Part shown: positions 14,006 through 27,578 of the stretch, in pieces
How positions within the stretch are numbered: position 1 is the first letter of the stretch
Layout of the letters: each line of letters begins with the position of its first letter
Notes under the pieces: model-generated
Told to the model about the DNA's origin: nothing
What the model saw: only the letters and a program-made list of their open reading frames with translations
Database searches by the model: none
Program-made: the position numbers and the translations under genes
Source of the DNA: Himantopus leucocephalus
Lineage: Eukaryota; Chordata; Aves; Charadriiformes; Recurvirostridae
DNA length: 64,000 bases
Assembly: GCA_003993805.1 (NCBI GenBank)
Contig: RSEF01000001.1
Location: 75,273,766-75,337,765 of the forward strand
Reading direction: 5' to 3'

Positions 14006-17000
14006 ACTAGCGGCAGAAATACTGAGAGAGCAGCCAGCCCCAGCTCAAAGTTTGGTTGCTTTATTCCAGCTTGATTCAGGCCAGTTGAGAACAATTATTA
14101 CATGAGTCCTTGAAAGCCTTTGTAGCCCTTGCTCAGCTCTGTGGATGTGGCACATACATTCCGGTCTGCAGAAGCTCTAAGATGCCCGATTAGTGTTCGT
14201 ACTGACAGTTTGGGTGTTAAGTCTTAGCAAGTCGCTGTGGAGCCCGTGCAGATGGAGGATTTTAAAAGCCTATCTTGCCAAACTTAAGTGGACAGCCAAG
14301 GCAAAAAATGCAGCCCAGATGCAAAGACCATTAATTTGGCAGTTCGTATGACCTTGTTGCAAAGAATATGATCACTAAATAGAACAGTTTTTTTTTTTTT
14401 TTTAAACTGGGGTAAACCAATGGATATTGTTAAACTATTTTGTCTGAAATAGTGCATAAGCATTCAGCCTGAGACAGAAACCAGCCTCAAAAACTGTGGT
14501 ATTAACTGGTAAAATCACAATTAAAAGAAGCTGAAAACACTATCTCAATAATGGGAGGTGTTGGGTAGCTTTAACAGAATTAGCACTAGAGATTCACCTC
14601 CGTTAATGTCTTCCATATTAAAGTGTAACACGGTGCTTCACTGAATCAGTGAGATATTGAAAAGTGGCATAATAGGCTTTCAGAATTAAATATTGAATTA
14701 TATATAATGCTGTAATGATATCAAGTACATTTACATTATGCAGTATATAATGTAGTAAAGATAAGAGAATTAAGAAATACAGACCAAGGGGGAAAAGTAG
14801 GTTTCAGGTAGGATTTGGAAGTGAAATACGTGCCTTTGAGGCAAAATTCAAGAAGGGCTGTCCTGTTCTGGAGGAGCTGCAGAGAAAGGATCTTTGTACA
14901 AACAGATCCAGATTGGTAGAACAAATGGATACTCCTATTTGCTTACAGGAGGCCTGTAAGTGTAAGTCGTACAAAAAAAGAGTAATTCTGTTACAGAAAC
15001 TAACCCAAGTCCATGGAAATAGTAACTTGAAATTTGCAGGTTGTATGTTTCCATGTAAGTGATTTTGAAATTTTAACTATATATTTTGGTTCTGATTGAC
15101 GGCAAGTTTATTGGTTTAGTCCAAACATTAAGCTATTTATCCCATTTCTTTAGACAGCTCTGATTATCATTTTCCCTTTCTTTATGTGTAAGCTTTCTAA
15201 GTCTCTGACTTATCAAGTGTGGTTTAGATTATTTTTTTTTCAGGTGGTAATTATTCTTGTTTCATCAAACCTCGAGTTCACTGTAGGATGCCTTTTTTTT
15301 TTTTTTTTTTTTCCCCTGTTCAGGAAAGATAGGAAAAATGAGGAAGCAGGCCAAATAAAGAGATTTTAAATACTGTTGTTTTCACTGTAGTCTAATTCCT
15401 GCCATGGCAAAAGTAACAGTCTTTTAAAGGCAGTGGAAATTCAAAAAATGGCAGATACTTTTTGTATTGTTTTTTGGTACAAGTATCCTTATCTCTCTAA
15501 GCCTGTGGGATGATAGACCTTTGTTCGTGAGTTCATCAGAATTCTTTTAATGATGTCAGAAAATAAGCATCTCTACCTAGAAATTCAATAGATGGTTTTA
15601 CATATGATCTTTAGGTTCCTTTATCTATAGTTTGTATTATACCACATTCTTGGGGTTTTAGTCTGGCAAACTTCCCTTTGACTTCACTGGAGTTTACTTG
15701 ACTAAGTCACCCAAATCAATCCTCTAATTTAGTGCATGCTATTGACAAACAATTGTTGGAACAGTGGGCTTTGCTGACATCTACAAAATCATTGACTCTA
15801 AAGGCAATACTTCTTGTACTTGTGCAAACTAGAAACAACCCTAACAACTTTCCATAATTCCCTTAGAAATAAAAGAATAGATGTGCTGCTTGGCACGGGG
15901 CAGAATTGCCAGAAGGAAAGAATGTTTTGTATGTTCGTCAAACTTTTGACTAGCTGTTCCTCTTGAGGACAATTCCTATTTTTTCCCCTGTTTTCTAACT
16001 CCTAAAACATGAGGGTCCCTGTGTCATAGCAGCTCTTCAGTCCTCCTGGCTGAATGAGAGACAGCCTGTACTTCAAAGCAAGCTAAGACCATCCTTGAAT
16101 TTCACTCTTGCGAAATGCTGGACAATTTATATATGAGTTTGTTTACAACCTCATGGAACAAAATCTCTTTTTCCTGTACAATAACAGTGAAGAGCCTATA
16201 CTTATCAATGATATTTCCCTATTAATATGATGTTGGAAGTTTACCAGTTAGGGGAAGACTTCCAGTAAGCAGCAGCAAATATTCATTAACATCTCTTATG
16301 TTGCATTTCTAGCAGATGCTGGGAAGTTGGCACAGCAGGCCATTTCCTTAAGACACCCTTAGCAAGTTCTGTTTCACCTAAGCCTAGGCAAGGGAGTGGG
16401 ACCATCTTTGGACTGCAGTGTTTTTCTAACCTTTTGCTACAGCCTTAATAACCTGCGATGGTCTGTGGGACACTAAGGAATGCGTATTTTGCTCAGTTGA
16501 GATGCCTTAATGAGGTGTACCTGGGAAGTTTTATATATGCATGATGTAAATTGATGTCTTGATGCTCATAGTGAGCTTATCCGTGCAAACCTTAGGCTCT
16601 AATGCAGAACACCTGGCCAAAGGAGCAGGTCAAAATTGTCACCCTCCTGTAGTTGCTGGTAGTACAGTTTCTTTACGGTCTCTCTTAATAGCAGTGTCAA
16701 CACCTTTAGCCCCATGCACTAAATTTGGCAATGGCAGGAGCAAGATGCACAACTCCCACTGTATAACCTTTCCAGAAGTGGCATGTATGTGGTTCCCCAG
16801 CTAGCTGTGTTGGTAAGTGCGCAACTGTTTTTCAGGCTGTCCTGATAAACTTGCACTGATGGAGAGTTTGGGGTTTTGGAATTCTTCCTCTTCTGCTGGC
16901 TTGCTATTGTCTTTTGCTTGTAAAATTTATATTTAGTTAGCTTATATTAGAAACTGAAGCAACAGTCTTTTGCATATGATTATCTTCATCTGGTATGTTG

Positions 17001-19500
17001 AAAAGTTTTTTCTAGTTAGCAATAAATGTGTTTAATCTCTTACTGTTATTCTTTGATCTGGAGCATTGTGAATGCTTTTTATGTGGACATTTTAAAATGT
17101 TTTGGTTCTATTACATACCCTCAAATATAAACATACCCTCACACAAAAGCGGAACTTGCATGTTATTTTATTATTATTATTTTATCCACAGAAAACCACT
17201 TACAGTGCTGTTATCCTTGTGTGGCCTTATTGTTTGTTAGAGTCACTTTAAAACAAGTATCCCTGTTTCAATGAGATTATGCAGCCAAACATGTGGTCAC
17301 AAAAGATTTTTAAAGATCTAGTTGCATAATTGTTTCACAATCTAAACTTGTATTTAAAAACAAACAAACAGAAAGCTTCTCCTCATTATGGTCACCAAGA
17401 TAATGTTTGAATTTGAACAAAAGGCACATCAATGCCCTTCAGGAGTAGCTGGCTGAGATGAAAGACCGCAAGATGAAATAAAATCGAAGAGAATGAACAG
17501 CTCCTATTCACCTCCTTCAGCTGTTAACTCGAAATCATAACAATGACAAAGTAAGATCTCAAACACACATAAGACTTGTATTGCTGTAGTGATAGGTACT
17601 AGGGCATTTAACTGTTAAGGATTGTTTTTCTGTAGAATAAGGAAATCTGCTGCCTCTGCTCTTTAAAGCCACTGCTGTCCTTACAACAAAGGGAAGGAAA
17701 TACAGGATTTCCAGCTTCCTACTTCTATTAAACGCCTCAGGTGCCTCCTGAGTCCAAGAAGCTAACTAAGCATTTGCTTGTGCAAATAATGAATAATCAT
17801 GCGTAACTATAGTAATGGAGCGGTACTATATTTTCGTCTGGAGTTTTCTATAAAATCCAGTGCTGTATGTCAAAGTAGGGAGAACAGTAGGTAAAAGTTG
17901 GCATCTGCATGTAGATATCCAGGCTGGATGTGCAGCTGTGGTGTACACTTCATGCTGCATTGATTTCTACCAGCAAGAAACTGATAAATCTCCTTTAAAC
18001 CAAACAACTTGTATTGTAATTTTTGTAAGTCATTAACCATTATTTATTCTTCCCTTATTCAACCTGAACTGAGTTTTAGCTGTGAATCGTCACTGACTTT
18101 TTTTTTATAGCTCTTATCTTATTTAACATTTTCACTCTATCCTACTTCTCATTTGACAATTATGTAATTTTTATCTATCTCTGGGGTGTGATGCTTTCAT
18201 CCTGACATAAAATAACTTCTTGTTTATAGCAGTTCAAACTCCAGCATTACCTTTTACTTACTCAAATTAAACATTTAACACACTTTACAACACACTTAAA
18301 AATTACATTCCAATTTCAGTCTCTTTTTTACATTGGATATAAATATTAATGTCCAAATCTATTTTGTCTCCAGTTTTCATTGTCCCTATGTCCCTGCTGC
18401 TACTTTGTTTTCCTTTTGAAGCATCAGGCTGTTGCATGCAAGTATTTGACAGTGGAATAGGGGAAAAAGGAAGAAGTAGATGAAAAAGGTTGAATGTTTT
18501 AGCCTGTCAGAGGTCATGAAATATGAGAATGTGTTTGAGTCTTTCAGATGATCTTTCTGTACTGAAATATTATGGAGTGAAAGAAAAAGAGGAGCAAAAA
18601 ATATATGCTGAAATGTATTTGTAACCCTCAGAAGGTCTAATTCTGCTAAGTTTTGAGCCATGTACATGGCAGTCACCTTTATAAGAGGATATGGCTATGT
18701 GAGGGACACAGTGTTTTAAAGGTTTAAAGAGCAGGAGCTAACCTAGGGAAAATGCAATGCAATATTTGAGAGAAGTAAGTGCTGATACAACTATGGAAGC
18801 ATTTCTGATAAATAATCTCTTGCAATAAATTCAGTCCTGGCTGACTGCTTCTTTTGGAAATGTTTACCTTTGCTTTTACATTTCAATACTGTATTGAAAA
18901 AGGATACCACAGAGATATTGATCCCCCTTTCAGAGGAAGAGAGATCACAGCTTCTATTCAAGCTGCTGTTCATGTTCTTCTCTGCTGTATTCATCTTGGT
19001 TACTCAAGTCGTTTTCCATGGTAGGCACGTAACACTGTTGGGCTCTGGTATGAATCTAAAGGAGTGTGTTTAAAACAGTCAGTGGTTTTTGTGGCTCATT
19101 CCCCTCTCCACCATCCAGACCTGAACTAACATGGCTCCCAGCCTGTGTGCCTGCTGCTGCTCTTCAATAAAACACAAAGCAAGGTTTCATTGGATGATAA
19201 CTTATTATAACTTCTACATTTTTCCTTTTCTTAAAAGAAGAATGATTTCCAAAGAAGGATTTTTGAGTCACTGATTCTTAAGTATGTCTTGGCTTTTTTT
19301 AAAAGCCTCTGTTGAACTAATAAATTGAAGCAGAACTTATAAAGAGCGTGGTTCCACCTTTGCTAGGATCCACTTCTGAGATCTTGGGCGCCAGGGTTAT
19401 GGATGTTTCTGGGTGATGCTCGTAGCAACTCACACCATCCGGAGGCTGTGTAATTGTCAGAGATAGGCCTTGTCCCTGTCATTCCCCGTCTTTAACTAAA
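14006..19500. other. Intron 3 segment without recognised features
   Basis: This is AT-rich intron. It holds poly-T runs near 14388-14403 and 15292-15312 and short AT-rich stretches. I find no gene, RNA gene or named repeat. Confidence 0.6.
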
Positions 19501-19576
19501 GTACACATTCATACTCTGTAGACATTCAGGGTAACAGGCACCAGTCTGGAGGCTTCTCCCGTGTCTCTGCCTGCAG

Positions 19577-19722
19577 ACACAGCAGCAGCTGCGTGTGTAG
19601 GAGGAGTGCCTCTTCCTTTTCCTTGCACCTTCCCTCCTGTCTCACTGGGATGGGTGTCAGGTCCGTTTGACAGTCTGTGCAGGGAAGGAGGCTGTTCCGC
19701 TTTTGAAATAGTGGCAGAGCAG
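19577..19722 (+). other. Candidate cryptic exon in CACNA1C intron 3 (unproven)
   Basis: A GC-richer block is bounded by an acceptor-like CTCTGCCTGCAG (ending 19576) and a donor-like GAGCAG followed by GTAAGG (from 19723). If used it would be 146 bases long. Spliced after exon 3 (phase 0), it would meet a TAG stop at its eighth codon, so it could not be a coding cassette. It could at most be a poison exon or part of a non-coding transcript. Splice-like signals also occur by chance in a 57-kb intron. Confidence 0.2.
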
Positions 19723-19797
19723 GTAAGGCCTTTCACTGTTCTCCCATGGGTGGCTGTTTTAAGCTTTGATCAGGAAAGTGTTGGAAATTACCTCTAA

Positions 19798-22700
19798 TTG
19801 ATGCATCTGCATATATGGACAGAGGGCTGAACACAGCTAAATACAGTGATAATCATGTTGCTCTGTATGCCTCTGGCTATAGAAACTGATGTGCCTTTAC
19901 TGTTCCAGCCCAGAAGGCAAACTGGGCTCAGCGGAGCCTTTGACCTTTTGAAAGCATGAAAATCCATAGGGAGCTGAAAATGATTCCTTTTTTGTTGAAT
20001 TGCTTAAAATAAAGTGGCCTATGACCTCTTGAAAGTATGCCTGACCCCATGGGACTAGGAGAGACCAAATGAACTAGACCATAGCAGGACCCAGAGGTGA
20101 GCACAAACTCAAATTTGGAAGCAAACTCCATAGATCATATTATATTGTAAAGTGGGAGGTGGTGATTTCAAGCAGCTGGTCTTGCTTTCCACTGGTCATG
20201 TAGATTCACACAGTAATTCCACTATAAAGAAAAGGAAAGACGTGTATAGCATATTTGTAACGACAACCTCAATTGTAGTTTAAAGCTGCTTAAGAATAAT
20301 GTAAGAGGTGTTTTTCATTCCACCATACATTCTTCTACTCCTTCACAAATTTACACCAAGAATGAAAATGTCTTTCCTAGCCCCGTGTAAATTCTGACTG
20401 ATTATGCTTGACTCATGGCTTAATTGTCCCTATTATAAGGACCGTAACTTTTTCTATGTTTTCACTATTTCCTGATGATAATTCTTGTTTCTTTCTGCTG
20501 AAAATGCTCATCAGCATCATCTTTGAAGGATGGGCATTGGAGGTAGATAAAGTTTTCAATGGTGCTGTCACTAGCCCAGCATAGAAAATTAATAACTTTT
20601 CTCTGGTTCAGTTTTTCTCCTTGGGCATCCAAGAATCTTATTAGCCATCTTATCCGAAAGCTTTGTTTGCCCTGATGCTTATGTTGGGTTGACCTTGGAC
20701 GTGATCCGGAAGCCAGCCTGAAGAACTGTTGCTCTCCAATATATAATGACAGTTTGATAAGTTTGTCCTACATTCCTTGATCCCAGACATATGCCTTTGT
20801 TTTTGGCTATGCTGAAACACGTTGTTCAATAGTTCCCAATTCTCTGATAAATACTCGTAAGCTTGCACTGCTTTAGCAAAATCAGAAGCATGCAGATTGA
20901 TCTCAGTTGGTGAGAGAGTCTCACTTGAGCAGCTTGCAAACAACATGTTGTGTTTCTTCTGCTGTTTGGCTACTCCTGTTACGTCTCTGCATCTTCTCTC
21001 CATCTTACCTGCTGGAGCCCTGCATTGTATACAAGTAATTATGTAGTTATTCTGTTCTGTTATCAGTAAATACGCTTTAATTGGAGTAGAGAGCAAGAGA
21101 GAGTGTGGGCTTTGAGTCTGTTGTATTTACTTGCCATATTAAAGCCTGTTATTTTAGATCCCCTGGTCTGAACCAGAAAAGCAAGAACTGAAGGCTTGTA
21201 AATAAATCCAGATCCTGCTTCCGAAGACACAGATGAGAACATATTCTCCCTCATCATACACAAGTAAGAAAAGCGGTGATGATTGTAAAGCAAACACTGA
21301 GGGGAAAATGGCTCATAGAATAATGTACAGAAAAAAGCAGCAAGTGAATTTTAAAAAGCCCTCATGTTATGCCTGGCCAACAAGGATTGTACAACAATTT
21401 GTTCAGACATTTAATGCCAGAAAAAGAAATAATTCCTGCTTGAGGATATTTGCCATTTTCTTTACAGTAGTGAAATACTGTATACAGCCCTAAATGTTTT
21501 GGAATCTAATCTCATCATGTCCATCAAATGACCATGCTCGAGGTATTTATTGATGAGGCTGGATAAATCCTAGCTGAAGAGAACACCACTTGTCATGGAG
21601 TGAGTAAAATCCCGGGCATGATGCCAGACTCCCAGGGACAATTTTGCCTTGATGGAGTATAGCGATTTATACTTGTCTTTGCTTCCATCACTGAGTGCTA
21701 GAACAGGGAGAAGGGAGGAAGAAGGAAAGCAAAAAGCACTGTATTTTCACAGGGGTGTTATTTACTTAAAAATTAAAATCTTCTCATTGCCTCACCATTT
21801 TCTGGAGGAAAAAGAAAAGTAGATGCCTGACTTCATTTGAAATTACATAGTCTGTGCTAAACATGAGTCGGATATGATGGTTGTGATGACTCTCTCTTAC
21901 CCTCAATTATTTTTTTCATGCTGAAATAATCATAATCCTGTGAAAACAGAAGCTTGTTTATGTTAAATAATTTCAGACTGGACTGCTGATATTCTTGGTT
22001 GAATTTTTCTTGCTACCCAGTGATGTTTTGTTTCAGTGAACAAAAGTTCCTTTTCCAATCTGCTTTCAATGAATCATAGAGAAGTCTATACACTTTAAAG
22101 ATGGAAAATGACCAAGACATAGAAGCCTTTTATGACTTTCAATAAAGCTTTTTGTTTTGCTAGCTTATTAAAATGAATTTTTGCACTTGGGAGCTGACTG
22201 ACTTGTGCAAGGAGCAGTAGCTATTCCCTATAGACTTACAGGAAAATAGCATTCCCGGACAAAAGTTGAGTCAGGAGAGAGAAATGACTCATTCTTTGTA
22301 CTGTTCCCTTCTGACATTACTTCATGAGTGATCAAGAGGTTTAGCCTGAAGTATGACTGTTGTATATGAATGTAGAAAGTTTACATTAAATCTAGGGGAG
22401 AACGGAACAAGAATTTGAGGGTTAATAAATAGACAGACTGCATCTGGCTGAGGAAATCCCCTGAGCTGAAAATAATTGAAGGCTGGGAGAGTATGTGGGA
22501 GAGGTACATGCCTGTCTTGTCGTTGATCTTCCTTTGCCTTTTGATTATGGTCGCTCTTGGAGGCACAGTACTGAGTTAGATGAACCCTTTTTTTGGTGGG
22601 GTGGGGAAGCCTGAAAACCAGAACTTTGGGATTCAAAATCCAGAAAGAGTCCAAGACTTTTTGTTTTATGGTTTTGTGGCCAACCTTCTGCTGGCACGGA

Positions 22701-24480
22701 GGGGAAGGAAAGAAAAGGAACCAATGTATTTTGAATACTTCAGACTCATAATGCTGGAACTGTCTTTTAAGATCAGTTGCCTTTTAGTGAATTTGGTTTA
22801 AGAGAACATAATTGTAAGTGAAGCTGAAGATTTGTGGCTTGTTATTGTAATTAAATCTGAGGAAAGAGGAAGGTTCGAGGTTGTCAGTTAAGAAGCTCAT
22901 CCTGAAACAGTAACGTAGGAGCTGCCAAACTCAGGTAGACATCTGAAAATGCACTTTTACCTCAAATTGCTCATTTTGTTGGTAATAAGCTTTGGCTTCA
23001 TAAATATTGTGGACTTCGATCTGAACGAATTTAGGAAATGAAATCTGAAAACTATTCATGGGGAATTTTCTTCTTTCACATCCCTTCACACGGGAGAACT
23101 CTTCCTAAGAACATCAGTGATTTCTCTCTTACTCATTTCTTAATTAGGCTGGTCATCAAAGCTGTGGCTTGTAAACCCAAAGCGCCAGTGATTCCCGCCA
23201 TAAGATAATACTGTCCAGATACATTTAAGGTGGTATTGCTTACAGCAATACAGAAACTAAATTCTGTGCTTTCCTGAATCTTTCAGGATGCTGTCATGGA
23301 TTGTCCAAAGCACTGAAGGTGAAAGTGGTCTTCCTGTCATATAAAGAAGTCTTTGTTTTGGCAATTCAGTAATTGTGAAAGAGTATTCAGCAAAAATTCT
23401 TCATCTCAGGATGGTACAGAGAGTTGAAAGAGTGGTATTAAGCTGAGATGGCAATCTCGGCTAGAAATTGGCGGGGAGAGAGGCAGATAATATCACAATG
23501 TCGGTTTGTTCATTTGTGATATAGCCCTCTATTCAAAACATATCTTTTTAAATCTAATTTTGTTTTCACACTGCAGTTAAGCAAGAGGAATTGGGAATCT
23601 GTGAAGTGACACCACGAATCCTGCATTAGAGTCTTGGCAATGTAGCTGACAACTCACCATCAGACTTGTGACACTTTTTTTTTTTTTTCTATTCATGATG
23701 TCCTTCAGTAGCTTTATTTCAAGGAGTTTTCAGTGGAGAGTCACATACAAGGACTATAAAGGAGATGGCAGGACCCAAGACATTTCAGCGTGTCTCCAAG
23801 GAAAACAGACCTAGCAGCACGGTCTAGATACTGTCCCTATTTTCATCAATTCCCTAGCAAGTTTGAGTCCAGATATAAGTGTCCCAGATATCAGAAAAAT
23901 GGATCTCTCTAAGGCCTCAGAAACCTTGCTTGAACAGAATCCTCTTAGTCTTTCCAATAAAGTTCCTGACCAGGGAACTTTCTTAGAAGACAGCTTACAG
24001 GAACAGTCTATGCTTACTACTTGCGCACAGTATCAACAAGTTCCAGCTCTCATCACATAGGGGTATTCTACCCATTTTTAACAAGTTATCTGTTTCCCTT
24101 TTAGTCTTTTCACTTTCTGCATAGAGGAAGCACAGCACCAGGTTGACGTTTTTTCCAAGGTGGCTTAGCCAGTTTACCAGCTGTGCAGAGGTTATACTGT
24201 AACCCATTCAAAACCATGTATGTAAGAACTTTGAGGCAACTTCGTTCTCTCTATATTAATACTGAAAGGGAATTTCTCTGGGCTCAGGAACTAGTCTGGG
24301 ATGAGCTCTGTGGCATCTAGGTCAGTCTCTAGTGTTGTCTGCATTGAAGGTCTGCATGCTGACTCTTTATGTTGGAAAATATCCTGCTGGTTTTGCATTT
24401 GTTTTTGGCATTTCTCAGGTTCTCTAGGAAGACAGTTCAGCAAAATTATTCTGAAAGCCAATAAAAAGAAGCTGAAAATG
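19798..24480. other. Intron 3 segment without recognised features
   Basis: This is ordinary intron. The longest open frame of the window on the minus strand (20650-21096, 148 codons) lies here but has no recognisable domain and no coding-like composition. A poly-T run lies at about 23677-23690. No repeat could be named. Confidence 0.55.
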
Positions 24481-24495
24481 TTGGATTTTTTTTTT

Positions 24496-24732
24496 TTTAG
24501 CACACTAATATAGCACCAGGATGCCATTAGAATCCAGACACTGATGCATTTCCAAATCAAGATCCTGGACTCTATACGCGCACTTCTGTTAAATTTTGTT
24601 GTTAAATTTATCTNTTTAGCACACTAATATAGCACCAGGATGCTATTAGAATCCAGACACTGATGCATTTCCAAATCAAGATCCTGGGCTCTATACGCGC
24701 ACTTCTGTTAAATTTTGTTGTTAAATTTATCT
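24496..24732. repeat. 118-bp duplication flanking a single N (probable assembly artefact)
   Basis: Bases 24496-24613 and 24615-24732 are the same 118-base sequence differing at a couple of positions (for example GCCATT versus GCTATT, and CTGGACT versus CTGGGCT). They are separated only by the N at 24614. The pattern fits two alleles or overlapping contig ends placed in series. Confidence 0.88.
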
Positions 24733-25045
24733 TTTGTTGATAAGGTTTCTTTTATTGGACCACTAGTGGTTGCTATTGATCTCCTGAGGATGTTAAAGTA
24801 ATCTAGTGAAACTTGGAATTGCAATTCTGAATTTCTAAAGATGGGCAAAGCAGAAGTGCTGTGTTACATAATCTGTGGTTGGATCTACTTGACTTCTAAT
24901 TGGCCATTGGGTGATTAGCATGAACCACTTCCTGGATCAGTGAACTTTTGGGAAGCTCAGATTCAAATCAGGACAGAAACACACAGAAATGTATCACATA
25001 GGATCAAGAGGGTCCTATAATGACCAGACCCTCTTGCTGGACTTC

Positions 25046-25106
25046 TCATAGAATCATCTGGGCTGGAAGGGACCTTTAAGATCATCAAGTCCAACCATCG
25101 ACCTAA
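25046..25106 (-). mobile_element. CR1 LINE, 3' end, truncated by an assembly gap
   Basis: TCATAGAATCAT followed by GGCTGGAAGGGACCTTTAAG and ATCATCAAGTCCAACCA is the hallmark of the 3' end of avian CR1 read in reverse. The element therefore lies on the minus strand, with its 3' end at 25046. Its body runs into the gap at 25107. The right side of the gap (GATCCAGCCTGACTT onward) is not clearly CR1. Confidence 0.85.
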
Positions 25107-25206
25107 NNNNNNNNNNNNNNNNNNNNNNNNNNNNNNNNNNNNNNNNNNNNNNNNNNNNNNNNNNNNNNNNNNNNNNNNNNNNNNNNNNNNNNNNNNNNNN
25201 NNNNNN
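25107..25206. other. Assembly gap of 100 N
   Basis: There are exactly 100 Ns, the conventional placeholder for a gap of unknown size. The left flank is the 3' end of a minus-strand CR1, so at least part of the missing sequence is probably the rest of that LINE. Confidence 0.97.
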
Positions 25207-27227
25207 GATCCAGCCTGACTTACCCTTGGTTCAATCCCTGTGTGAAAATATTGATGAAATTGTTTTGTAGTGTGGTTTTGTTTTGTTTTTTTAATGGCCT
25301 AGAAATCTGACCAGAACCATGCTTGTTATTTCAGTCCCATTTTCACAACTTTTCTATGTATAGAACTGTCATGAAGAAATAATAATCTAGTCACAACTAA
25401 TAAGGAAATGAGTGGTATGCTAATTGTTTTAATTGTTTCACCCATTTGCTTTCACTTCCAGAATGTGAGTTGGGTACCTGGATTTAGGACATGCATCACC
25501 TCCTGTTTGACACTTAATTCTTCAAGAGAACAATTTTAATCATGTTAAGCGAAGGTCACAGAGCCCATAGAAGTATCATCTGTGAGGTGTTACAGTATTT
25601 TCTACTTGTCATGATACATACACTTATAATCTAAATGCCTTTGTCATTTTAATAATAGTTAATATAGTGATTTGAAGAAAAGCAGTTCAGTTCTATTAGG
25701 AACACTAATTATACACTTTTGAAAAGACTCTGATAGTACATAGGATGAAGGGGTTATAAAATAGTTATAAAAATCCTTGAGTTGAAACTTTCCGTTAAGT
25801 GATTCAAACTGATAGTCCTAATTCAACCAGCACAAATAAGTCCAGTAAGAATATATATGGCCTAAATTATGTGAATAACACTTACTATAGGCTCTGAGTA
25901 TAAACAGATAACCAGTTTTTAAAAGACTAATTTAAAACTGCAGAAGACAATTTTTTTATTTTTCTCTCCAAATTAAATTATGCCGTTAGTAGAAAAATAG
26001 TCACTAACAATAAATTATGTGTTTGTTTCTTGAAAGAACTTTATTGGAAAAAAATTAGGAAGCTGCATTTACTGTTTATCTGATTTTATTTTTTTTTAAG
26101 CAATGTGGAACTATATCAAATAACACGAGCAAGATAAAGTGTAAATAGTGATTTTTGAATTGTTACCAATTGTGAGTTGGTTTGTTGTTTTTAAGTGATA
26201 TTTATGCTCTCAGAGGTGCTATATCCCTTCCATTACAGATATGAATGTTTGTGGTACGTTTGGCAAGATATTAGTTCTGGACATGTTTCAGTGCTTGCAT
26301 GTCTACATGTGTGTTTGGGAGGGTGGAGGAGAGTCTATGGTCAGCATTGTTCATGTGAAAGCAGTATAGTAGTAGTCTGCTTCTGACAGGGGTTTCGGAA
26401 TTGGAGGTGTAGGTTGAATTTCAATAGGCCGGAGCTGATTCTAGAAGCATTTTGTGTATCCTTATGAAAATATCTTCAATACAGATTTAGGTGAAACTGT
26501 CTTCTAGGGTTTGCTGTTCTGAGTGAGTGCAGCCACATAGTGAAATAATGCTTGAGTAGCACATAGCATTTGCATTAGCAGCACAGACTGAGTATAGTAT
26601 AGGGTAGTGCACTGACTGATCTATGCCATTAGACTGCAGTAAAATTATTTGAAGAATCAAAGCTCCTAGGAGCTTAAGTGGTAGGCCAGATCCCATTGTG
26701 CTTGGAGTTACAGAGAATAAAAGATGATCCCTGCCCCAAATCTTTCAGTGTAGTGGTTGGAAGAAGCAATTCTATGTAACTCAAACAATTTTCTCAAAGT
26801 GCTAGGTTCTTTTTCCTGAATGAGAACAGAGAATCTGTATATCAATACAAGCTGATATCTGAGTATCAAGATCTGTCTCAAAGCAAGAGACGTATCATAG
26901 CAAGTAACATATATCATAGCAAATTACTGCTTTACATGCCTATATTTAAGAATGCGTGAGTTTACATAGTATTTTCAGTTTCTTAAGCTGTGCAAAGTTA
27001 CCAAAACAGGAGGAGGGGGCTTAGGACTACTCTGATAGCACTATATATGTCAGTGTAATATTGATTATTGTTATTTTTTTAAAGCTATGTTTTCTTAAAT
27101 GGTGCAATTGGAAGAAGAGGTGTCTGTTGGCTCTTGCATGTCTAGAAGTACAATAAAGTACCACTGCCTTGAAACAAAATATGAGAGAATAGAAGAAAGT
27201 CACTGGAATTTTTTTGTGCTTTATAAA
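25207..27227. other. Intron 3 segment without recognised features
   Basis: This is AT-rich intron. A short 19-base-period direct repeat of TATCATAGCAA occurs near 26892-26920. I see no gene or named repeat. Confidence 0.55.
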
Positions 27228-27578
27228 ATTAGTTCTGAATTATGATAGCTATGTTTTNATTAGTTCTGAATTATGATAGCTATGTTTTCGCCTGCACCTG
27301 ATGAATGTAAGACAAAACATACAGGGAAGACATTTTTAATAGAAAATATGCAATATTATTCCAATGATCTTGTGGTATCCTCAATAGAATAGCTTGTAGG
27401 CCATGTCAGGTTCTTTTTGTTTTGTCAAGAGANTCGCCTGCACCTGATGAATGTAAGACAAAACATACAGGGAAGACTTTTTTAATAGAAAATATGCAAT
27501 ATTATTCCAATGATCTTGTAGTATCCTCAATAGAATAGCTTGTAGGCCATGTCAGGTTCTCTTTGTTTTGTCAAGAGA
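27228..27578. repeat. Two successive duplications flanking single Ns (probable assembly artefact)
   Basis: A 30-base sequence is repeated either side of the N at 27258 (27228-27257 and 27259-27288). A 145-base sequence is repeated either side of the N at 27433 (27288-27432 and 27434-27578) with about three substitutions. The boundaries fall on the Ns, so unmerged overlaps are far more likely than real tandem duplication. Confidence 0.88.

Noticed and set aside
20650..21096. 148-codon open frame on the minus strand, the longest in the window
   Set aside because: No recognisable domain, no family resemblance and no promoter or splice context. A frame of this length is expected by chance in 64 kb of intron.
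22070..22130. AATCATAGAGAAG stretch as a CR1 3' end
   Set aside because: Only the first few bases fit. The diagnostic GGAAGGGACCT block is absent.
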